This document shows, one piece after another, positions 1 through 8,397 of a DNA stretch of 64,000 nt. Origin of the DNA: Planctomycetota bacterium. Its GTDB lineage: Bacteria > Planctomycetota > Planctomycetia > Pirellulales > Pirellulaceae. Both the position numbers and the translations under genes were made by a program. Position 1 is the first letter of the stretch, and each line of letters opens with the position of its first letter. The notes beneath the pieces were generated by a model. It ran no database searches. It was not told the origin of the DNA and saw only the letters and a program-made list of their open reading frames with translations. The stretch spans positions 155,571 to 219,570 of the forward strand of contig VGZC01000001.1 of the NCBI GenBank assembly GCA_016872725.1. Direction: 5' to 3'.

Positions 1-2
1 CG

Positions 3-1187
3 CCCCTGCAGGCCATGTTGGACGGTTTTGACTGGGTGAGCGCTCAGCGCCGGCGCACGATGCGCGAAGTCGACGGAGTGAAGGTCGAGCATTGGGGTCT
101 CTTGCCCGCCGCGTCCGCGCACGATTGGTTGGCCGGCAACACGATCTTCAACGACGCGTATTGCATCTTCGGCATGGCCGAAGTGGCGCGCCTGCTGCGG
201 GAAATCGAACACCCGAAGGCCGACGCGTTCGCGAAGGAAGTCGCCGACTATCGCGCGTGCCTTCGCGACCGGTATGTCGCGGCGCGGGACCGAGCGGAGC
301 CGATACCCCTTCCGGACGGATCGAGCCTTCCGTACGTTCCGCGCATCGTGCAGGAACTGGATTGGCGCCGACTCGATTGGACCTACAGCGGGTACAGTCC
401 CGTTCGCGCCGGCGCATGGGGCGCCTTGGATCCGCATGATGAACTTGTCACACAGTCGCTCGCGTTCCTCGAGGGCGGCATGCCCCGCGCGCAGGGCAGC
501 TATTTCGGCGCGGCGCGCGCGGCGGCGAGCGAGGCGGTCGGCGCGCGGCCCGCGGCGGACATCAACTGGGCCGACGTGAGCGATCCCAACGCGCCGCGGC
601 ACCATATGTGGCGGCACTACGTCGAATATGAAACGATGTGGCCGATCGGCGGGCCGTTATTCCTCGCGCGCGACGACCTCCCCCGCTTCTTCGAATGGCT
701 CTTCCATAACCTGGCCGTCACGATCCACCAGGATTGGCGCGTCGGTGTCGAGTCGCTCGACGGCGCGCCGAGCACGGCTCCGGGTGAGGGTGAACGGTGG
801 CAGTATGTTCGAAGGATGTTCGTGAACGAGCGCGAAGGTTGGGACGGATCCGCGCAATCGCTCTGGTTCATGCAGGCCGTTCCCCGATGTTGGCTGCGCC
901 CCAATGACCGCATCGCCGTGCGCGACATGCGAACGTGGTTTGGAGGACGCGTGGATCTGGAATCCCATGTCGCCGCGGACGGTGATTCGATCGACGTCCA
1001 CCTTCGTTGGCGGGATCTGGCCGCGTCGCCGGCTCGGATCGTCATTCGACTGAGATCGGGTGATGGCCGTCCGCTCCGCGCGGCGCGAATCAATGACCAG
1101 CCAGTCGGCGTCCATTCCGGAGACCTCGTCGAACTGCCCCTGGAACGGGAAGCCGACCTGCGGATTTCCGGAATCTTCGCTCCATAA
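3..1187 (+). CDS. Putative alpha/alpha-toroid (glycosidase-like) protein, 5'-truncated
   Basis: The frame is open to the left edge of the window, so this is the C-terminal part of a longer protein; an ATG at 15 is probably internal. The visible 390 or so residues are rich in Trp, Tyr and Asp, with helical stretches around NTIFNDAYCIFGMAEVARLL and a long region of W/Y-rich segments (WRHYVEYETMWPIGG), followed by a beta-rich end (residues about 310-390). That combination is common in six-hairpin (alpha/alpha)6 glycosidases and lyases, where a toroid is followed by a beta-sandwich. No catalytic residue can be named with confidence, so the enzyme class is an inference. The next gene starts 60 bases downstream on the same strand with its own good ribosome binding site. 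Confidence 0.5.
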   Translation, partial: PLQAMLDGFDWVSAQRRRTMREVDGVKVEHWGLLPAASAHDWLAGNTIFNDAYCIFGMAEVARLLREIEHPKADAFAKEVADYRACLRDRYVAARDRAEPIPLPDGSSLPYVPRIVQELDWRRLDWTYSGYSPVRAGAWGALDPHDELVTQSLAFLEGGMPRAQGSYFGAARAAASEAVGARPAADINWADVSDPNAPRHHMWRHYVEYETMWPIGGPLFLARDDLPRFFEWLFHNLAVTIHQDWRVGVESLDGAPSTAPGEGERWQYVRRMFVNEREGWDGSAQSLWFMQAVPRCWLRPNDRIAVRDMRTWFGGRVDLESHVAADGDSIDVHLRWRDLAASPARIVIRLRSGDGRPLRAARINDQPVGVHSGDLVELPLEREADLRISGIFAP

Positions 1188-1247
1188 ACGGTGAATCCTC
1201 GACCGGAGATCTTATGACGGAAACGGCAAACGCAAGGGAGACACAGC

Positions 1248-4205
1248 ATGCGTTGCGAAGCGTTGAGTGCCGGCGCGACATGGATCGCGATCGTCGTCGC
1301 GTGGGCCGCCGCGCCGGCTCCTTCGACCCTGTTCGCGGCCGGTGGTCCGCCCGAATCGCAGCTCACCGTCGATCGAATCTTCCGAGCGAAGGAATTCGAG
1401 ACGGAGTCGATACCCGCGATTCACTGGAGCAAGCGGACCTCGACCTATTTCACGCTCGAAAAGCCGGCGGAGGGCGAGGGGCGGGATCTCGTGCGAAACG
1501 ACCCCGCCACGGGATCGAAGGAGACGGTGGTGCCCGCGTCGGCGTTCGCGCCGAAGGACGCGAAAGGACCGCTCCCCCTCGATGGATTCGAATTCTCGGC
1601 GGATGAGGCCCGGCTGCTCGTCTTCACGAACAGTCAGCGCGTGTGGCGGCGCAACACGCGAGGCGACTATTGGCTGCTCGACGTGTCCTCCCGTGAACTC
1701 CGAAAGCTCGGGGGCGACGCCGAGCCGTCGACGCTCCGGTTCGCCAAGTTTTCTCCGGACGCCACCCGCGTCGCCTTTGTGCGCGACAACAACCTCTACG
1801 TGCAGGATCTCGAGAGCCTGCGGATCACGCCGCTGACCACCGATGGCTCCAAGACGCGGATCAACGGGACATCCGATTGGGTCAACGAGGAGGAACTCGA
1901 TCTGCGGGACTGTTTTCGATGGAGCCCCGACGGCCATTGGATCCTGTACTGGCAATTCGACACGACGGGCGTCTCCGAATTCCATTTGGTCAACAACGTC
2001 GTTTCCGGCTCGCCGCGGATCCAGTCGTTCGCGTATCCAAAGGTCGGCGAGACGAACTCGGCGACGCGGCTCGGCGTCATCGCGGCGACCGGCGGAGAGA
2101 CGCGATGGATCGAACCGCCCGGCGACCCGCGCGAACACTACCTTCCGCACGCCGAATGGACTCGCGACGGTTCGCGGATCCTCGTCGAACAGTTCAATCG
2201 GCCGCAGACGGAATTGCGGGTGTGGCTCGTTGATCCGCGGGGCGGCGAACCGCGCGCGGTGGCGACCGAGACGGACGCGGCCTGGCTCGAAAACGAAAAC
2301 CCGGTGCGCCGGCTTGATGGCGCCGACGACCTGCTCTGGCTCAGCGAGCGGTCGGGATGGCGCCACGCGTACCGAGTTCCCATCGATGGGTCGCCCGTTC
2401 TTCCGATCACGCAAGGGGCATGGGATGTGATCGACGTCGAGTTCATCGACGCGGCCGGAGGATGGGTGTATTACCACGCGTCTCCCGGAGACGCGACGCG
2501 GCAGTACCTTTATCGATCGCCATGGAGCGGCGGCGCGTCGGAACGCGTGACGCCTTCGGATCAAGCGGGTTGGCACGAATACGACATCGCGCCCGACGGG
2601 CGGTGGGCCGTTCATACGTGGTCGACGTTCACCACGCCTCCGATCGTCGAGATCGTTTGTTTGAAGGACCATTCGGTGGTTCGCGTGCGGTCCGACAACG
2701 CGGCTCTGCGGAGCAAGATCGCCGCACTGGAACGACCCGAAATCGAATTTTTCAAAGTCGATGTCGCGGGCATGGCGCTGGACGGCTGGTGCATCAGGCC
2801 TTCCACGATCGATGCGTCGTCCCGATTGCCGCTCGTCATGCACGTCTACGGAGAACCGCATGGCCAGACGGTGCGGGACGCGTGGCCCGGCCCGCGCGGT
2901 CTTTGGCACTGGATGCTCGCGCAACAGGGGTATGTCGTCGCGAGCGTCGACAACCGAGGCACCCAGGCGCCGCGCGGCCGGGAGTGGCGGAAGTCGGTCC
3001 ATCGGCGGATCGGCATTCTCGCGCCCGAGGACCAGGCCGAAGCCGTTCGCGCCTTGCTGGGCCGTTGGCCGTTCGTCGACCCCACGCGCGTCGGCGTCTG
3101 GGGTTGGAGCGGCGGAGGCAGCATGAGCCTCAACGGACTCTTCCGCTTCCCCGACCGCTATCGCACGGCGATCGCAATCGCTCCCGTCCCCGATCAGCGG
3201 CTCTACGACACGATCTATCAGGAACGGTACATGGGGTTGCCGACGGACAACGCCGACGCCTATCGCGACGGTTCGCCGATCACGCACGCCCACAGGCTGC
3301 GCGGCAACCTGCTGCTGATCCACGGAACGGGCGACGACAACTGCCATTACCAGGGGACCGAACGGTTGATCGACGCGTTGATCGCGAAAGGGAAGCCGTT
3401 CACCGTACTCCCCTATCCGAACCGTACGCACGCGGTGAGTGAGGGCGAGAATACGGTGCCCCATCTTTGGAACACGATGACGCGGTATCTGCGGGACAAT
3501 CTCCAGTCCCCGCACGCCCCCGCTCCCGAGCCGGAATCACCCGATTCGCCGTCCGGGCCGGTGGAACGCGAGACGCGCGTCGTGTCCGGGTGGACCGTGC
3601 ACATCAACAAGACACTGCTCACGACCCGCGGGACCGAAACGGAACGCGCGGTCGAACTGCTCAAGACGATGCTCGACGAGATCGCGCGGGTCGTTCCGGA
3701 TAACGCCGTCGCCGAATTGCGCAAGGTGCCCCTGTATTTCAATCCGGAGTATCCGGGTCAAGGTCCCCGAGCGGAATACCATCCGGGCGCCGATTGGCTG
3801 CGCGACAACGGCCGCGATCCGACGATGGTGAAGAGCGTGGAGTTCAGCAACATTGGCATCTTCGAGGCGGAGACGGCTCGCATGCCGAACTTCGCGCTGC
3901 ACGAATTGGCCCACGCCTATCACGACCTCGTGTTGGCGGGCGGGTTCGCGAACGCCGACATTCAAGCCGCGTTCACACTCGCCAAGGAGTCGGGGCTCTA
4001 CGACAACGTCGAGCGGCGTTTCGGAAACGGCGCGCCGAGCGTCTTCGAGAAGTCGTACGCGATGACGAATCCGCAGGAGTATTTTGCGGAGACGACCGAG
4101 TCGTTCTTCTCGCGCAACGACTTCTTTCCGTTCACGCGCGACGAACTGAAGCGTCACGATTCCGGCATGTTTGACCTGCTCGGCAAGCTCTGGAGCCATC
4201 GATGA
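1248..4205 (+). CDS. Exported S9 (DPP IV-like) serine peptidase fused to a zincin-like C-terminal domain
   Basis: The start has a good Shine-Dalgarno (AGGGAGA, 8 bases away) and gives a signal peptide of about 30 residues. Residues about 40-490 form the DPP IV-type beta-propeller, including DWVNEEEL at 210-217, which matches the double-Glu motif that binds the substrate N-terminus in exopeptidases of the family. The alpha/beta-hydrolase domain (about 500-765) has all three catalytic residues: Ser621 in GWSGGG, Asp696 in HGTGDDN and His728. The spacing (75 and 32 residues) is close to human DPP4. After a Pro/Glu linker comes a second domain (about 785-985) with HELAH at 885-889 and EYFAE at 944-948, the pattern of a gluzincin-like metallopeptidase. 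The protein probably removes dipeptides in the periplasm; the second domain's activity is unproven. At 985 residues it is clearly longer than a normal S9B peptidase. Confidence 0.85.
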   Translation: MRCEALSAGATWIAIVVAWAAAPAPSTLFAAGGPPESQLTVDRIFRAKEFETESIPAIHWSKRTSTYFTLEKPAEGEGRDLVRNDPATGSKETVVPASAFAPKDAKGPLPLDGFEFSADEARLLVFTNSQRVWRRNTRGDYWLLDVSSRELRKLGGDAEPSTLRFAKFSPDATRVAFVRDNNLYVQDLESLRITPLTTDGSKTRINGTSDWVNEEELDLRDCFRWSPDGHWILYWQFDTTGVSEFHLVNNVVSGSPRIQSFAYPKVGETNSATRLGVIAATGGETRWIEPPGDPREHYLPHAEWTRDGSRILVEQFNRPQTELRVWLVDPRGGEPRAVATETDAAWLENENPVRRLDGADDLLWLSERSGWRHAYRVPIDGSPVLPITQGAWDVIDVEFIDAAGGWVYYHASPGDATRQYLYRSPWSGGASERVTPSDQAGWHEYDIAPDGRWAVHTWSTFTTPPIVEIVCLKDHSVVRVRSDNAALRSKIAALERPEIEFFKVDVAGMALDGWCIRPSTIDASSRLPLVMHVYGEPHGQTVRDAWPGPRGLWHWMLAQQGYVVASVDNRGTQAPRGREWRKSVHRRIGILAPEDQAEAVRALLGRWPFVDPTRVGVWGWSGGGSMSLNGLFRFPDRYRTAIAIAPVPDQRLYDTIYQERYMGLPTDNADAYRDGSPITHAHRLRGNLLLIHGTGDDNCHYQGTERLIDALIAKGKPFTVLPYPNRTHAVSEGENTVPHLWNTMTRYLRDNLQSPHAPAPEPESPDSPSGPVERETRVVSGWTVHINKTLLTTRGTETERAVELLKTMLDEIARVVPDNAVAELRKVPLYFNPEYPGQGPRAEYHPGADWLRDNGRDPTMVKSVEFSNIGIFEAETARMPNFALHELAHAYHDLVLAGGFANADIQAAFTLAKESGLYDNVERRFGNGAPSVFEKSYAMTNPQEYFAETTESFFSRNDFFPFTRDELKRHDSGMFDLLGKLWSHR

Positions 4206-4411
4206 TCCGCTCCCGGGTTCATTTCGCGGCTCGTGGATCCGAAGGCCGGAAGACAAACTCATCCCGGAGGCGCCGACGGGACGGTTTGGATCGGACGGAT
4301 CTATTTGGCGTCCAAGAGACGGACACGAAGCGAACAACGGAATCGCGGCCTATTCGGCCACGATCCAGCCTTTGACGATCATGGCTGCGATCATCGGGGC
4401 GGGTAGCCGGT

Positions 4412-5269
4412 CTAAACGTAAATCGTCAGCTCGGGATGGATCTCACGAAGCCGGTCGACCATTTCCTTGGAAACCCGCGATCCCAGGAGCCAGACCTCTT
4501 TAAGCCGAGGGAAACCGTGGATCTGCGCGAGCGCGTTGTCCTTGTTCCGCTCGTACAAGAATATCCGCCACACTCGGCCCCGCTCGTTCACGTCCACGCG
4601 CGCGCCAAGCTCGCGCAGCGCGCGGATCGCGTCCTGATTGTCGGGCGGCAAGAGCGAATCGTCGACTTCGGGCTCTTCCTCGATCGCGTCGACGGGATCG
4701 AGCTCGTCCGATTCGGGGATCCCCTCGTCGGCCATTTCGGCGTCGAGCCCTTCGAGCGGCTCGTCGTCGTCTTCGTCGTCCCGGTCGGAATCGTCGAACG
4801 CGGACCGGCCCGGCGGCTCGCGGCGCGGCCCGCGTTCGGGCGGCGCATTGCGCGCGCCGCGCCAACCCCCAGGTGTCGCTCCCGCGTCCCGTCCCGGTCC
4901 GCCCTCGGAAACCGGCGGGTCGGAGGGTTTCCCGTCCGGCGCTTCGGCGGATTCGGCCGGTGGTGGTTCCTTGCCGCCGCGGGAACGAGGCGACGGTCCG
5001 GCCGGTCGTCCGGGACGCGGCCGCCGACCTGGTTCCTTGCGTCGCGGTTCGGACATATCTGCGTTCGCCGATTGGCTTGCGCCGCCCGCTCGGCGTCGCG
5101 ACCGACCCGGGCCGCTCGGACCCCGCGCCGCGTCATCCGCCTTTTCCGTATCCCCGGCCGAATCGCCCTCGCCCGCGGGCTCGTCGTCGCCCTCGTCGTC
5201 CACGAAATCAAACTCCTCGCGGATATCGTCGTCGTTATCGTCTTCCCAGCGAGGTCGTTGCCGGCCCAT
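4412..5269 (-). CDS. Acidic low-complexity protein with LRR-like C-terminus
   Basis: A near-perfect AGGAGG lies six bases before the ATG. The first two thirds of the 285 residues are disordered-looking: runs of Asp/Glu (WEDDNDDDIREEFDFVDDEG), then Pro/Gly/Arg-rich sequence, then another acidic stretch near residues 165-200. The last 80 residues look folded, with DAIRALRELGARV followed by phrases resembling irregular leucine-rich repeats (ALAQIHGFPRLKEVWLLGSRVSKEMV). There is no signal peptide or membrane segment, so it is probably cytoplasmic. It reads in the same direction as the operon at 5439-15313 but sits 169 bases behind it. Function is unknown; the architecture (acidic tail plus repeat domain) would fit a binding protein. 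Confidence 0.7.
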   Translation of the reverse strand: MGRQRPRWEDDNDDDIREEFDFVDDEGDDEPAGEGDSAGDTEKADDAARGPSGPGRSRRRAGGASQSANADMSEPRRKEPGRRPRPGRPAGPSPRSRGGKEPPPAESAEAPDGKPSDPPVSEGGPGRDAGATPGGWRGARNAPPERGPRREPPGRSAFDDSDRDDEDDDEPLEGLDAEMADEGIPESDELDPVDAIEEEPEVDDSLLPPDNQDAIRALRELGARVDVNERGRVWRIFLYERNKDNALAQIHGFPRLKEVWLLGSRVSKEMVDRLREIHPELTIYV

Positions 5270-5438
5270 GATTGGCCTCCTACGGATGGATTCGTCGGAT
5301 CGGGCCCCATTCTAAGCGAACGGCCGGCGTTCGGCGAGTCGGGTGCGCGCCCTCAACGGCGCCGTCCGGATCTCCTTGAACGCCGTCATGCTCGCCGGTA
5401 TTGCCCCAAGAACGCGTTCGAACCGCCAAGGTTTCGCC

Positions 5439-6119
5439 TCAATAATGCGTCATCGCGTAGACCGCGATGTTCAGCGCCAGCTTCTTGCCATCCTCGGGAC
5501 TCACGCCGTACCCGACGTTGCACTGGTTGTCCATGCTGAACGCGCAGCAAAGCCCCTCCTCGCAGATGACGGCGACGAGTCGGCCGTCGTGGACGAGGCC
5601 TTCGAGGCGGATCGCGCGGTTCTCATGGAGACTTCGGACCTCTTGGATCGTGTGGAACGCGCGGTAGATCGGATGGTCGTACTCGAGCGTCCGGACCGAC
5701 TCGCCTGGGAAAAGGCGGCCGATCTCCCGGCGCCACGCCGCGGGGAACGCGGGGTTCGTGCAACATCCCGACGCGAACAGGAACCCGCCGTGATCCAGGT
5801 ACGTTCGGAGCCGTTCGCATTCGCCGTCCTCCAGCACGAAATCGTCATGCCCGTTCATGAAGACGAACGGAATCGTGAAGATCACGTCGTCGGAAAGCGT
5901 CACCCGCCGCTCGTCGCGGATCGGCACGGTGGCGATCTGCGAGACCAGTTGCGCCAAGTTCCGACCGACGCCCGAACAGTCGTTTCCCGTGTTTCGGCTG
6001 TACCGCAGGCGTCCCATGAAGAACGACCCATGCGCGCCGTCGAACGGCTGGGCGGCGAGTCGCCACGTCCAACCGGCTGCCAGGGCGAGCAACACGATCC
6101 CCAACACGGCGCGTCGCAT
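5439..6119 (-). CDS. DUF4159 domain protein, exported
   Basis: I chose the internal ATG at 6119 because GAGGA lies seven bases upstream and the protein then begins with a hydrophobic signal or anchor (RRAVLGIVLLALAAGWTWRL). The remaining 200 residues match the DUF4159 pattern: an N-terminal YSRNTGND-like segment, FVFMNGHDDF, a flexible loop with LDHGGFLFASGCCTNPAF, and a C-terminal NVGYGVSPEDGKKLALNIAVYAMTH. DUF4159 proteins have a class-I glutamine-amidotransferase-like fold and occur with MoxR, DUF58 and VWA genes; their activity is unknown. It is the last gene of the operon that starts with moxR at 15313, 50 bases after the preceding stop. Confidence 0.82.
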   Translation of the reverse strand: MRRAVLGIVLLALAAGWTWRLAAQPFDGAHGSFFMGRLRYSRNTGNDCSGVGRNLAQLVSQIATVPIRDERRVTLSDDVIFTIPFVFMNGHDDFVLEDGECERLRTYLDHGGFLFASGCCTNPAFPAAWRREIGRLFPGESVRTLEYDHPIYRAFHTIQEVRSLHENRAIRLEGLVHDGRLVAVICEEGLCCAFSMDNQCNVGYGVSPEDGKKLALNIAVYAMTHY

Positions 6120-6169
6120 ACCGATTCCTCCCGCGCGGCGACGCCGGGCTCGCCGCATGCGTCCTCGTT

Positions 6170-8383
6170 CTACGTCCAGTCCCATCGCCGCCTCAAGGTC
6201 CATTCGGCCGCGAGGACCGCCACCAGCGCGGCCATCGTCCACGGGTCGACACCCGCCGGCTTTTGGACGGGGCGTCGGACGTAGGCATCGGCCGCGCGGC
6301 CGCGCGCCGCCTCGACCAGTGCCCCGACGTCATCGCACTCCTCGATCGCGATCGCCTCACCTCGACTCAACCGAGCCCATTGGCGCAGGTGTTCCAGATC
6401 GCGGCCTGTCCGAGCGAATTCGCGGTCCGTCTTTCGGATGTCGACCGTACGCGATCCGACTTCGATTCGCTGCGCGTCCTGGACGCGCAGCGTGAACAGT
6501 CCGTCGGATGAAACCCGGAACACGATCTCGGCGGGCCGATCGGCGGCCAATTCGACCGGTTGTTCCGAAATCACGTTCGCCGCGGAATCCGCGACAACAA
6601 ATCGAACCGTCTCGACGGCCCCTTCCGTCTCTTTCGGGCTCTTTCGGCGATTCAGGACGACTCGCAAATCGGTATCGGGCGAGAGCCAAGGGTCGACGAA
6701 TTGCATGTCGACGGCGCGGGGGTCTCCGCCGCCGAGATACCGCAGCAGTTGTCTCCAGAACCGATCGAACTGCGAAGGGTCGCTGTCCCGCGCGAGCCTC
6801 CAGCGCCAGAGGTTGGGGACCAGGATCGCGGCGGTCCGTCCCGCGCCGAACGGTTGGGCGACGATCAACGGACGGCGGTCGCTGCGCGAACCTCCCTGTT
6901 CGGCCCATACCTGGGCGCCCGGTTTGAGCCGTTCGATTTCGGCGAACGCGTGGAAGGGCGGCAAGCGATTCCACGCGTCGCGGGGATTTCCGGAACCGCC
7001 GATCTGAAAGACCGGGTTCCCGAGCGCCGCATCGGTCGGTTGGATCGTGAACGGCTCGGACACGCTCGGCGCGGGCCGGCTCGGGAAACGGACGGGAAGG
7101 AGTTCCTCGAGCGGACTATCCCGCCACGCCGCGTGAAATGTCTCGCCCCCCCCGACCATCAACACGCTTCCGCCTTGCTCGGCACAGTACCGAACCAGCA
7201 GTTTCTGGTGGTGGATGGGAAGGTCGGACGGCCGGATATTGGCGAGCACCACGACGCGGTAGTCCGCGAATCGTTCGAGTGTTTCCGGCAAACCGGGCGC
7301 CTGCTCGCCGTCGATCGACGCGCTCTGGAAGAACCGCGATTCGTTCGAAGTCCGGCTGAAACCCGCGATCCGAATCGCGGGATCGCCCCGCAAGGCGAGC
7401 TGGATGAACTTATAGTCCCAGGTCAGTCCGCCTTGCACGAACAAGATGCGCCATTCGGCCTCGTCCGAGATCGTCACAAGGGTTGATGCCTGATGCTCGA
7501 TGATCCGAACGTCCTGGCGGGCGTCGGCGAGCATCCGGACCGCGTACGTGTGCCGACCCGCCGACGTCTCCTTGACCTTGAACGACTCGCGGATCCACCG
7601 CGCGTCGCGGAACGCGGGGATTCGCTTGCGGTCCAGGAGCGCGCCGTCGCGAAACAAGATCAACTCGACCGGCGGAAACAAACCCTCGCCCGCCGCCCTC
7701 GCCTCGAACTCGACACGAAACTCGGTGTTCGGCGGCACGCGCCGGGGCGCGTGGACCGATCGCGGCGTGATGACCCGCGATCCCTGATCGTCGCCGACTC
7801 CGATGCCGATCAGCGGAACGCCGTCTTCCAGCAGGGCGGTCCCGGCGAGGTGGTTGTCGGACGTTCGGGTCGCGATGCCATCGGTGAGCGCGATGACGGC
7901 GAGCGGCGCGCGGTCGGTGGACGTGATGGCGGACACCACCGCGCCCGCGAGGTTGGTCTCCTTGCCTGTCGGCGTTCCGCCCGCGATCTCGGCACCCGAT
8001 GCGAGCCTCGCCCCTTCCGAAAAGACCATGCCCTCGGCGCGCAAACCCGCCCGTTCGATCGCGGGCAGGAGCCGATCCCGCGCGAAAGCGACGGCTTGCG
8101 CATAGCGCGACGTCCGGCCGCCATCATCGAGCGACATGCTCTCGCTGTCGTCGACGAGCAACACGATTCGATCGCGCGGCGGGGCGGTCGGCGGAGACGA
8201 GGACCAGATGGGTCGCGCGGCGAGCAGAATCAGCAAGCCGAGCGCGGCGGCGCGCAGTCCGAGGAGGATCCCGGTCTGGCCCGGCCGGACCGCGTGGAAC
8301 CGTCGATAGGTCCACCCGATCAGTCCGAGCAGCGCGGGGAAGCCGCACCAGAGCACCCATGGCGATTCAAACGACACGACCAC
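6170..8383 (-). CDS. Membrane-anchored VWA / glutamine-amidotransferase-like protein
   Basis: The 737-residue protein starts with GTG 14 bases after the upstream stop, with AGAGGG as ribosome binding site. Residues 1-60 hold two hydrophobic segments (WVLWCGFPALLGLIGW and ILLGLRAAALGLLILLAA). A VWA-like domain follows (about 70-210) with the metal-site motif DDSES. The middle is a beta-sandwich-like region. From about 310 to 520 there is a Rossmann/GATase-like segment (RILFVQGGLTWDYKFIQLAL, VVVLANI, GGSVLMVGGGETF), and the C-terminus ends in another hydrophobic stretch (WTMAALVAVLAAEWTLRRR). This layout is usual for the large membrane protein of planctomycete Bat-type operons. The role in the complex is unknown; MoxR-linked VWA proteins generally act in assembly of envelope or enzyme complexes. 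Confidence 0.78.
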   Translation of the reverse strand: MVVSFESPWVLWCGFPALLGLIGWTYRRFHAVRPGQTGILLGLRAAALGLLILLAARPIWSSSPPTAPPRDRIVLLVDDSESMSLDDGGRTSRYAQAVAFARDRLLPAIERAGLRAEGMVFSEGARLASGAEIAGGTPTGKETNLAGAVVSAITSTDRAPLAVIALTDGIATRTSDNHLAGTALLEDGVPLIGIGVGDDQGSRVITPRSVHAPRRVPPNTEFRVEFEARAAGEGLFPPVELILFRDGALLDRKRIPAFRDARWIRESFKVKETSAGRHTYAVRMLADARQDVRIIEHQASTLVTISDEAEWRILFVQGGLTWDYKFIQLALRGDPAIRIAGFSRTSNESRFFQSASIDGEQAPGLPETLERFADYRVVVLANIRPSDLPIHHQKLLVRYCAEQGGSVLMVGGGETFHAAWRDSPLEELLPVRFPSRPAPSVSEPFTIQPTDAALGNPVFQIGGSGNPRDAWNRLPPFHAFAEIERLKPGAQVWAEQGGSRSDRRPLIVAQPFGAGRTAAILVPNLWRWRLARDSDPSQFDRFWRQLLRYLGGGDPRAVDMQFVDPWLSPDTDLRVVLNRRKSPKETEGAVETVRFVVADSAANVISEQPVELAADRPAEIVFRVSSDGLFTLRVQDAQRIEVGSRTVDIRKTDREFARTGRDLEHLRQWARLSRGEAIAIEECDDVGALVEAARGRAADAYVRRPVQKPAGVDPWTMAALVAVLAAEWTLRRRWDWT

Positions 8384-8397
8384 GTCCGCGGCCCTCT

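Noticed and set aside
1212..3515. A 767-codon minus-strand frame opposite the S9 peptidase
   Set aside because: Composition is Arg-rich and domain-free; the plus strand carries the complete catalytic motifs.
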